Origin: an uncultured Eubacteriales bacterium
Lineage (GTDB): Bacteria > Bacillota > Clostridia > Oscillospirales > Oscillospiraceae
Length of the DNA: 6,826 bases
NCBI GenBank assembly: GCA_900546915.1
Contig: UREY01000047.1
Location: 1-6,826 of the forward strand
Direction of reading: 5' to 3'
How positions within the stretch are numbered: the stretch's first letter is position 1; every line of letters begins with the position of its first letter. Below, piece by piece: positions 1-5,450 of this stretch. The translations under genes were made by a program, and so were the position numbers. The notes under the pieces are model-generated. The model did not search any database, was not told where the DNA came from, and was given only the letters and a program-made list of their open reading frames with translations.

Positions 1-1
1 T

Positions 2-301
2 AGGAACGGCAAAATTTTTTGCACTTCTATTGCTTCTTTATCACACATAAGCAAAGACGGCGTCTTTGCGGCGGACCACCGGCAGAGCCTGCTTCTGCCT
101 GGTCGACCGGCGGAGGCGGTCAATGCCACCGGAGCGGGAGACGCCTTCATGGCCGGTCTGGCCTGGGCCTATTTGGAGGGGACGGATTTGCAGGGCACCG
201 CTCTGGCCGGCGCTTGCGCCGGCGCCATCGCCATCGAGGGAGCCGAGACCATCAACCCGGCCCTGTCCGCCGGAACGCTCCGGGCCCGGATGCTGCAGTA
301 A
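2..301 (+). CDS. psuK: PfkB-family sugar kinase, C-terminal fragment (probable pseudouridine kinase)
   Basis: The gene runs in from the left edge, and only about 99 C-terminal residues are present. The reading contains VNATGAGDAF (codons from 119), the PfkB/ribokinase signature whose GAGD holds the catalytic base Asp and the anion hole. A helix-rich C-terminal tail (LAGACAGAIAIEGAETINP) follows, typical of this fold. PfkB kinases phosphorylate a sugar or nucleoside with ATP in the cytosol. The gene directly upstream of psuG on the same strand is usually pseudouridine kinase, which makes the PsuG substrate pseudouridine 5'-phosphate; that assignment rests on context, and ribokinase-like specificity cannot be excluded. 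Homology is convincing only from SKDGVFAAD (base 50) onward. Bases 1-49 are AT-rich and their frame-2 translation lacks the expected hydrophobic strand. The other frame gives FFIT at 34-45, suggesting a one-base shift near 47 (see findings). If that is real, the gene is broken. Confidence 0.72.
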   Translation, partial: RNGKIFCTSIASLSHISKDGVFAADHRQSLLLPGRPAEAVNATGAGDAFMAGLAWAYLEGTDLQGTALAGACAGAIAIEGAETINPALSAGTLRARMLQ

Positions 302-359
302 GCCCACTGCGCCGCCTGCCGCGGCGTTTCAACCATGATATATTTAGGAGGAACTTGTG

Positions 360-1280
360 ATGCACATCAACAAATATTTGGATGTCAAGCCGGAGGTGGC
401 CGAGGCCATTGCTCAGGGGAAGCCTGTGGTGGCGCTGGAGTCCACCATCATTTCCCACGGAATGCCCTATCCCCAGAATGTGGAGACGGCCCTTCAGGTG
501 GAGAAAATCATTCGGGAAAACGGCGCGGTGCCCGCTACCATTGCCATCATCGGCGGCCGCCTGAAGGCGGGCCTTACGCCGGAGGAGATCGAGTACTTCG
601 GGAAAAAGGGGCAGGCCATTGCCAAGGCCTCCCGCCGGGATCTGGCGGTGCTGTGCGCCCGGGGCCAGGACGGCGCCACCACCGTCACCACCACCATGAT
701 CATCGCCCATATGGCGGGCATCAGCATGTTTGCCACCGGCGGGATTGGCGGCGTGCACCGGGGAGCGGAGACCACCATGGATATTTCCGCCGATCTGGAG
801 GAGCTGGCCCGCACCCCGGTGATGGTGGTTTGCGCCGGGGCCAAGAGCATTCTGGATTTGGGCCTGACCTTGGAGTACCTGGAGACCCACGGCGTGCCGG
901 TCATCGGCTACGGCACCGAGGAGCTGCCCGCCTTCTACACCCGTACCTCGGGCTTCCCGGTGGACTACCGGGTGGATACGCCGGAGGAGCTGGCCGCTGC
1001 CTTTCGGGCGCAAAATGACATGGCGCTGGGCGGGGGAATGCTGGTGACCAACCCCATTCCCGAGGCGTATTCCATGGACCCGGCTGTGATCAACGGGGCC
1101 ATTGACCAGGCGGTGACGGAGTGCCGGGAAAAGGGCATCCACGGCAAAGGAATTACTCCCTTCCTCCTGGCCCGGGTGGCGGAGCTCACCGGAGGCGACA
1201 GCCTGGCCTCCAACATCCAGCTGGTGTACAACAACGCCCGGGTGGCGGCCCAGACTGCGGCGGCTTACTGCCGTCTGTAA
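360..1280 (+). CDS. psuG: Pseudouridine-5'-phosphate glycosidase
   Basis: PsuG cleaves the C-C glycosidic bond of pseudouridine 5'-phosphate to uracil and ribose 5-phosphate (reversibly), in the cytosol, as the second step of pseudouridine breakdown. The protein is 306 residues, close to the usual 300-312. Family blocks are VVALESTIISHGMPYPQN (about 23-40), GQDGATTVTTTMIIAHMAGI (about 102-121), FATGGIGGVHRGAETTMDIS (124-143) and VMVVCAGAKSILDLGLTLE (154-172). Numbered from the ATG, Glu27, Lys89, Asp141 and Lys162 match the spacing of E. coli active-site Glu31, Lys93, Asp145 and the Schiff-base Lys166. All key residues therefore appear intact. AGGAGG at 346-351 lies 8 bases before this ATG; a GTG at 357 is only 5 bases from it and less likely. 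The gene follows the kinase by 58 bases, probably in one transcript, and is closed by the terminator at 1341-1383. Confidence 0.96.
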   Translation: MHINKYLDVKPEVAEAIAQGKPVVALESTIISHGMPYPQNVETALQVEKIIRENGAVPATIAIIGGRLKAGLTPEEIEYFGKKGQAIAKASRRDLAVLCARGQDGATTVTTTMIIAHMAGISMFATGGIGGVHRGAETTMDISADLEELARTPVMVVCAGAKSILDLGLTLEYLETHGVPVIGYGTEELPAFYTRTSGFPVDYRVDTPEELAAAFRAQNDMALGGGMLVTNPIPEAYSMDPAVINGAIDQAVTECREKGIHGKGITPFLLARVAELTGGDSLASNIQLVYNNARVAAQTAAAYCRL

Positions 1281-1340
1281 GAGTGCGGGGACCGGACGGG
1301 CTCCATGGCACGCCCGGCGGCCCTCTCTTGGCTTCCTCAG

Positions 1341-1383
1341 GCCCCCTGATGCAGATTTGCTTTTCTGCGTCGGGGGGCTTTTT
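1341..1383 (+). terminator. Rho-independent terminator after psuG
   Basis: A 15-bp stem pairs 1341-1355 with 1364-1378, all Watson-Crick except two G-U pairs. The loop is 8 bases, and five T follow at 1379-1383. The base of the stem is six G-C pairs (GCCCCC/GGGGGC). It lies 60 bases after the psuG stop and separates the pseudouridine unit from the lar genes. Confidence 0.93.
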
Positions 1384-1420
1384 GCAGCTGGGACAGCTTT
1401 TGTCTGGCAGAAGAGGCCGC

Positions 1421-1454
1421 TTGACGGGAACATGGCCCTGTGATACCATATAAT
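1421..1454 (+). promoter_or_regulatory. Possible promoter for larEBC
   Basis: A perfect -10 box, TATAAT, lies at 1449-1454 in the only AT-rich patch between the psuG terminator and larE. The best -35-like word, TTGACG at 1421-1426, is 22 bases upstream, longer than the usual 16-18. At the ideal 17-base spacing the sequence is GGGAAC, a poor match, and there is no TGn extended -10. A promoter is expected here because a terminator lies upstream and larE starts 114 bases downstream. The exact boxes are uncertain, and an activator may be needed. Confidence 0.45.
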
Positions 1455-1508
1455 ACGTGAAATTTGTCCAATTGGGATGCAGCGCCGCAGAGGTCCGGAG
1501 GCGGAACG

Positions 1509-1530
1509 GGGCAGGGGACCGGTCCTGCCC
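1509..1530 (+). other. Hairpin in the larE 5' leader
   Basis: GGGCAGG (1509-1515) pairs perfectly with CCTGCCC (1524-1530) around an 8-base loop. It sits about 40 bases before the larE start in the presumed untranslated leader. No T-run follows, so it is not an intrinsic terminator. It does not match a riboswitch class I recognise. In DNA this G+C-rich a 7-bp inverted repeat may be chance. Confidence 0.3.
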
Positions 1531-1556
1531 GCCGGATGGCAGCGGAGCCGGCAAAT

Positions 1557-1564
1557 GGGAGGAA
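1557..1564 (+). promoter_or_regulatory. Ribosome-binding site fixing the larE start
   Basis: GGGAGGAA ends a few bases before ATG 1569; the core GGAGG at 1558-1562 has a 6-base spacer. This supports 1569 over the in-frame TTG at 1464, which would add 35 residues unlike any LarE. Confidence 0.8.
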
Positions 1565-1568
1565 CCGT

Positions 1569-2336
1569 ATGACCCTGAGGGAGTTTTTTCATGTGCACAC
1601 CGAAGCCGCCCTGGGCTTTTCCGGCGGCGTGGATTCGGCTTACCTGCTGTATGCCGCCCTGGAGGCGGGCGCGCGGGTGAAGGCCTACTATGTGCAATCC
1701 CCTTTTCAGCCGCAGTTTGAACGGGAGGACGCTGAGCGTTTGGCGACAGAGCTGGGGGCGGACTGGCAGATTCTCTATGCCGACCCTTTGCAGGACCCCC
1801 AGGTGGCCCGGAATCTCCCGGACCGCTGCTATCATTGCAAGCGGATGATTTTCGGACTGATTGAACAGGCTGCCCGGCAGGACGGGTTTTCCCTGCTGCT
1901 GGACGGGACCAACGCCTCGGATGAGGAGGGAGACCGGCCCGGAATCCGGGCGCTGCGGGAGCTGTCTGTGCGTTCGCCCCTGCGGGAGTGCGGACTGACC
2001 AAGGAGGAGATCCGACGCCTGTCCCGGCAGGCCGGGCTTTTCACCTGGGACAAGCCGGCCTATGCCTGCCTGGCCACTCGGATTCCCGCCGGAACGGCCT
2101 TGACCGAGGCCCTGCTGCAAAAGACGGAGCGGGCGGAGGCGGCTCTGGCCGGTCTGGGCTTCCGGGATTTCCGGGTCCGGTATCTGGACGGCAGGGCGAA
2201 GCTTCAGGTGACGGCGGCCCAGATGGGCCTGGCGCTGGAAAAGCGGCGGGAGCTTTTGCAGGCGCTGCAGCCGGAATATACCGAGGTTCTTTTGGATCTG
2301 GAGGAACGAGCATGCACGATCAAAAAACAAAATTAA
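1569..2336 (+). CDS. larE: ATP-dependent sulfur transferase LarE (nickel-pincer cofactor synthesis)
   Basis: LarE adenylates the carboxylates of pyridinium-3,5-biscarboxylic acid mononucleotide and converts them to thiocarboxylates, the second step of nickel-pincer nucleotide synthesis. The 255-residue protein is a PP-loop ATP pyrophosphatase: SGGVDS at 18-23 binds the ATP phosphates, and LLDGTNASDEEGDRPGIRA (110-128) is a typical LarE block. KPAYACLATRIP (162-173) contains Cys167, equivalent to the sulfur-donating Cys176 of Lactobacillus plantarum LarE. A CYHC motif at 87-90 adds two more cysteines, the pattern of LarE proteins that bind a [4Fe-4S] cluster and act catalytically instead of sacrificing their own cysteine; this is inferred from the motif. 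The start is set by GGAGG at 1558-1562. The gene leads the larE-larB-larC unit, and its last 25 bases overlap larB in another frame. Confidence 0.94.
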   Translation: MTLREFFHVHTEAALGFSGGVDSAYLLYAALEAGARVKAYYVQSPFQPQFEREDAERLATELGADWQILYADPLQDPQVARNLPDRCYHCKRMIFGLIEQAARQDGFSLLLDGTNASDEEGDRPGIRALRELSVRSPLRECGLTKEEIRRLSRQAGLFTWDKPAYACLATRIPAGTALTEALLQKTERAEAALAGLGFRDFRVRYLDGRAKLQVTAAQMGLALEKRRELLQALQPEYTEVLLDLEERACTIKKQN

Positions 2337-3070
2337 TTTTAGAAGCGGTGCGGCAGGGCCGGATGTCTGTGGACGATGCGCTGCTGCAGCTGAAGCTGGA
2401 GCCATTTCAGGACCTGGGCTATGCCAAGGTGGATCACCACCGGCGGGTCCGGCAGGGGGTCCCCGAGGTGATTTACGGCGCGGGGAAGACGCCGGAGCAG
2501 ATCATCGGGATTGTTTCGGCCATGAAGCAGGCAGGGCAGAACACCATTCTCATCACCCGCCTGTCCCCGGAGGCGGCTGCGGCGGTGGAGCAGGCGCACC
2601 CCCTGGACTATCACAGCGCCGGACGCATCGCCACCATCGGCTCCCTGCCGGAGCCGGACGGCCTGGGCACCGTCGTCATCGCCACAGGGGGCACCAGCGA
2701 TGTGCCTGTGGCCGAGGAGGCGGCCGTCACGGCCCAAGCGCTGGGCAACCGGGTGCGGAAGCTCTATGATGTGGGCGTGGCCGGGGTTCACCGGCTTTTG
2801 GCCCATGTGGAATTGGTGATGGAGGCCAGCGTCATCATCGCCATTGCCGGGATGGAGGGCGCTCTGGCCAGCGTGGTGGGCGGCCTGGCGGACTGCCCGG
2901 TGATCGCGGTGCCCACCAGCGTGGGCTATGGAGCCTCCTTCCAGGGCCTGTCGGCCCTGCTGTCCATGCTCAATTCCTGCGCCAGCGGGATTTCCGTGGT
3001 CAACATTGACAACGGCTTCGGTGCGGGATATCTGGCCAGCATGATCAATCACATGGAGGCGAAACCATGA
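2312..3070 (+). CDS. larB: NaAD carboxylase/hydrolase LarB (nickel-pincer cofactor synthesis)
   Basis: LarB carboxylates the pyridinium ring of nicotinic acid adenine dinucleotide at C5 with CO2 and hydrolyses the phosphoanhydride to release AMP, giving pyridinium-3,5-biscarboxylic acid mononucleotide, the LarE substrate. The protein is 252 residues. The N-terminal part carries LarB-typical text (about 34-60: LGYAKVDHHRRVRQGVPEVI, then YGAGKTPEQ). The C-terminal half is PurE-like: VVIATGGTSDVPVAEEA (121-137), KLYDVGVAGVHRLL (150-163) and VPTSVGYGASFQGLSALLSM (200-219). Cys223 in LNSCASG fits the position of Cys221 in L. plantarum LarB, which adds covalently to the pyridinium ring. GGAGG at 2300-2304 lies inside the end of larE, 7 bases before this ATG, so larB translation is probably coupled to larE. 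Its stop overlaps the larC start (ATGA). Confidence 0.96.
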   Translation: MHDQKTKLILEAVRQGRMSVDDALLQLKLEPFQDLGYAKVDHHRRVRQGVPEVIYGAGKTPEQIIGIVSAMKQAGQNTILITRLSPEAAAAVEQAHPLDYHSAGRIATIGSLPEPDGLGTVVIATGGTSDVPVAEEAAVTAQALGNRVRKLYDVGVAGVHRLLAHVELVMEASVIIAIAGMEGALASVVGGLADCPVIAVPTSVGYGASFQGLSALLSMLNSCASGISVVNIDNGFGAGYLASMINHMEAKP

Positions 3071-4260
3071 AGATACTGTATTTGGACTGCGGCATGGGTG
3101 CGGCGGGAGATATGCTGGCGGCGGCGCTGCTGGAGCTGCTGCCGGACCCGGCCGGTTTTGTGGAGCGGCTGAACGGATTGGGCCTGCCGGACGTGACCTT
3201 TTCCCTGGAGAAAAGCGTGAAATGCGGCATTGCGGGCACGCACCTGGCCGTTTCCGTGGCGGGGCAGGAGGAGGGGGCGTCTCACGGTCATTCTTCCCAC
3301 GCCCACAACGATTTGCACGGCATCCGCCATTTGGTGCAGGAGCACCTGGATCTGCCGGAGGCGGTGCGGGAGGACATCCTGGCGGTGTACGACCGCTTGG
3401 CCCAGGCGGAGAGCCGGGTGCATGGGGTCCCGGTGGAGCAGATTCATTTTCACGAGGTGGGGACGCTGGACGCAGTGGCGGATATTACCGCCGTGTGCCT
3501 GCTGATCCACACCTTGGCGCCGGAGCGGATTTTGGCCTCGCCGGTTCGGGTGGGCAGCGGTCAGGTGCGGTGCGCCCACGGCCTTTTGCCGGTACCGGCT
3601 CCGGCCACGGCGGTTCTTCTGCAGGGGATTCCCATTTACGCCGGGGAGATTGCCGGGGAGCTTTGCACCCCGACCGGCGCGGCCCTGCTGAAGCACTTTG
3701 TCTCCCAGTTTGCCGAAATGCCGCTGATGCAGGTGCAGGCGGCGGGCTATGGGATGGGCAAAAAGGACTTCCCCGCCGCCAACTGCGTTCGGGCCCTTCT
3801 GGGCCGGACGGAAGAGGAGGCGGAGCAGGCGGTGTGCCAGCTGGCGTGCAACCTGGACGATATGACGCCGGAGGCCCTCGGCTTTGCCCAGGAGCGGCTG
3901 TGGGAGGCCGGTGCGTTGGATGTGTACACGACGTCCATTGGGATGAAAAAATCCCGGCCGGGCGTCCTGCTCACCTGCCTGTGCCGGCCGGAGGACGTGG
4001 GGAACATGACGGATTTGCTGTTCCGCCATACAAGTACCTTGGGGGTGCGTCGGCTCGGCCTGACCCGCAGCGTGTTGCCCAGGCGCTTTCAAACGGTTTC
4101 CACGCCCTGGGGCCCGGTGACGGTGAAGGTAGCTTCGGACGGCCGGTACAAGGCGGAGTATGAGGAAGCCGCCGCCATAGCCCGGCGGGAAAACCTGCCG
4201 CTTGAAGCGGTTCAGGAAGCCGTCCGGGCGGCGTGGAACGATGCGCAGAATACGCCGTAA
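3067..4260 (+). CDS. larC: Nickel insertion protein LarC (CTP-dependent, nickel-pincer cofactor synthesis)
   Basis: LarC is the last enzyme of the pathway. It inserts Ni(II) into the dithio pyridinium mononucleotide in a CTP-dependent reaction (a cyclometallase), making mature NPN. The 397-residue protein starts with LYLDCGMGAAGDMLAAALLE (4-23). It then has a His-rich stretch at 73-88 (five His, for example HGHSSHAH) as expected for metal capture, and IHFHEVGTLDAVADI (126-140). GELCTPTGAALL (197-208), CNLDDMTPEALG (261-272), GALDVYTTSIGMKKSRPG (282-299) and TSTLGVRR (322-329) follow. Both the LarC1- and LarC2-like halves are read in one frame; in L. plantarum they are split and joined by programmed frameshifting. 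The ATG overlaps the larB stop by 4 bases. No strong separate ribosome-binding site is seen, so translation is probably coupled to larB. An intrinsic terminator begins 8 bases after the stop. Confidence 0.96.
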   Translation: MKILYLDCGMGAAGDMLAAALLELLPDPAGFVERLNGLGLPDVTFSLEKSVKCGIAGTHLAVSVAGQEEGASHGHSSHAHNDLHGIRHLVQEHLDLPEAVREDILAVYDRLAQAESRVHGVPVEQIHFHEVGTLDAVADITAVCLLIHTLAPERILASPVRVGSGQVRCAHGLLPVPAPATAVLLQGIPIYAGEIAGELCTPTGAALLKHFVSQFAEMPLMQVQAAGYGMGKKDFPAANCVRALLGRTEEEAEQAVCQLACNLDDMTPEALGFAQERLWEAGALDVYTTSIGMKKSRPGVLLTCLCRPEDVGNMTDLLFRHTSTLGVRRLGLTRSVLPRRFQTVSTPWGPVTVKVASDGRYKAEYEEAAAIARRENLPLEAVQEAVRAAWNDAQNTP

Positions 4261-4267
4261 CCACGGC

Positions 4268-4306
4268 GCGGCGCCGGATCCCTAGAAGGCTCCGGCGCCG
4301 CTTTTT
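4268..4306 (+). terminator. Rho-independent terminator after larC
   Basis: GCGGCGCCGGA (4268-4278) pairs perfectly over 11 bp with TCCGGCGCCGC (4291-4301). One mismatch and a possible 2-bp inner extension follow, then a short loop containing CTAGAA. TTTTT follows at 4302-4306. It begins 8 bases after the larC stop and ends the lar transcript. Confidence 0.93.
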
Positions 4307-4395
4307 CTGCTTCCAGGGAGAAACAGCTTTCTTAGGGGATCCGAGCCGCCTCGCAGAAGGCTTTGGCCGAAGCGGCACGGGGCGAAAATGTTCCC

Positions 4396-4424
4396 TTGTC
4401 AATTTCCTCGTTTTCGTGTAAAAT
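4396..4424 (+). promoter_or_regulatory. Sigma-A-type promoter for prmA
   Basis: TTGTCA at 4396-4401 and TAAAAT at 4419-4424 are separated by exactly 17 bases, each one mismatch from consensus, in a locally AT-rich patch. Transcription would begin near 4431, giving a leader of about 30 bases to the TTG start at 4461. This is the best promoter in the window and sits between the larC terminator and prmA. Confidence 0.82.
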
Positions 4425-4447
4425 ACTTTCATCGAACTCTGAATGTC

Positions 4448-4454
4448 AGGGGGG
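4448..4454 (+). promoter_or_regulatory. Ribosome-binding site that decides the prmA start
   Basis: AGGGGGG lies 6 bases before TTG 4461. The alternative ATG at 4443 lies upstream of this site, has no Shine-Dalgarno of its own and is about 12 bases from the predicted transcript start. Confidence 0.65.
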
Positions 4455-4460
4455 ATTTTC

Positions 4461-5450
4461 TTGCTCTATTGGGAAGTGACCGTCAAAACCACTTCCGACG
4501 GCATCGGCCTCACGGCAGATGCCCTCACCGCCATGGGGTTTGACAGCCTGGTGATGGATGACCAGCAGGAGTACCTGCAATTCCTGGAGGCCAACCGGTC
4601 CTGCTGGGATTACGTGGACGCGTCTTTGGTCCGCCGCCTGGAGGGCCTGTCTCAGATTCAGCTGTATCTGGAGCGGGATGAAACCGCTCCGGCCCGCCTG
4701 GCGGCCCTGGAGGCGGGACTTCGGGATCTGCGGGCCCGGTATCCGGACCGGGACCTGGGGCCGCTCACCGTCTCCGCCGTCCCATTGGATGAAGAGGACT
4801 GGGCCAACGACTGGCGGAAAAACTATCCGCCTCAATGGGTGGGAGAAAAGCTCTGCGTGCTGCCTTATTGGCTTCCTGTGGACGAGGCCCGGGGCCGCCT
4901 GCCGGTGATTCTGGACCCGGGTCTCACCTTCGGCACCGGCGCCCACCCGTCCACCCAAATGTGCCTGGCCGCCCTGGAGCGGCATCTGTCTCCAGGCAGC
5001 CGGGTGGTGGACCTGGGTACGGGCAGCGGCGTTTTGTCCATTGCCGCCCTGCGTCTAGGCGCCCGGTCCGCCGTGGGGGTGGACATCGACCCCAAGGCCG
5101 AGGACATGGTTCGGGAAAACGGCGCCTACAATGGCATGACCGCGCCGCAGCTTCTGGCCTTTACCGGCGATGTAGCCGGGGATTCCGGGGCCCTGGAGTC
5201 CCTGCTGGACCGGGGCGGACCGTTTGACCTGGCGCTGGTCAACATTGTGGCCGATGTCATTCTGGCGCTGATTCCGTCTTTGCCCAGGTTGCTCCGGCCC
5301 GGTGGAACCGTGATTTGCTCCGGCATTCTGGACAACCGCCTGGCCGGTGTCCGGGAGGCTTTGCAGGCCCACGGCCTGGAGGTTCTGGAGACGGAGGGCC
5401 GGGAGGAGTGGCGCTGCGTGGTGGCCCGGCGGGAGGAGGACGCGCTGTGA
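4461..5450 (+). CDS. prmA: Ribosomal protein L11 methyltransferase
   Basis: PrmA methylates ribosomal protein L11 using S-adenosylmethionine; it is usually non-essential. Read from the TTG at 4461 the protein is 329 residues and begins with the PrmA-type strand YWEVTVKTTSDG. It has the linker block EEDWANDWRKNYPP (112-125), the substrate/cofactor loop DPGLTFGTGAHPSTQMCL (152-169) and the class I methyltransferase motif VVDLGTGSGVLSIAALRLGA (182-201). The acidic DID (208-210) should contact the ribose, and LVNIVADVI (259-267) is the PrmA form of motif IV (usually N-I/L-A). I chose TTG 4461 because the ribosome-binding site at 4448-4454 fits it; ATG 4443 would add six residues and has no such site. 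The gene is driven by its own promoter and overlaps the next gene by four bases, so the two are co-transcribed. Confidence 0.95.
   Translation: MLYWEVTVKTTSDGIGLTADALTAMGFDSLVMDDQQEYLQFLEANRSCWDYVDASLVRRLEGLSQIQLYLERDETAPARLAALEAGLRDLRARYPDRDLGPLTVSAVPLDEEDWANDWRKNYPPQWVGEKLCVLPYWLPVDEARGRLPVILDPGLTFGTGAHPSTQMCLAALERHLSPGSRVVDLGTGSGVLSIAALRLGARSAVGVDIDPKAEDMVRENGAYNGMTAPQLLAFTGDVAGDSGALESLLDRGGPFDLALVNIVADVILALIPSLPRLLRPGGTVICSGILDNRLAGVREALQAHGLEVLETEGREEWRCVVARREEDAL
5434..5439 (+). promoter_or_regulatory. Ribosome-binding site fixing the GTG start at 5447
   Basis: A perfect AGGAGG within the 3' end of prmA lies 7 bases before GTG 5447 and 13 bases before ATG 5453. The spacing favours the GTG. 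Confidence 0.75.

Noticed and set aside
310..326. CGCCGC/GCGGCG hairpin between the kinase and psuG as a terminator
   Set aside because: The stem is only 6 bp and is followed by TTTC, not a T-run. The two genes belong to one pathway and are probably co-transcribed.
335..1018. 227-codon + strand open frame inside psuG
   Set aside because: It is an out-of-frame reading of psuG, rich in Gly, Arg and His with no family features.
1464..1568. Upstream TTG start extending LarE by 35 residues
   Set aside because: The extension is unlike LarE N-termini, has no ribosome-binding site and overlaps the presumed leader. ATG 1569 has a good site at 1557-1564.
252..2405. 717-codon open frame on the - strand
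   Set aside because: It lies antisense to psuG, larE and part of larB, crosses their terminator and promoter region, and translates to low-complexity Arg/Gly/His/Pro/Gln-rich sequence without motifs. It is a by-product of G+C-rich codon use on the other strand.
3049..4092. 347-codon open frame on the - strand
   Set aside because: It is fully antisense to larC, with no recognisable motif and biased Arg/Gln/His composition. larC is clearly the real gene.
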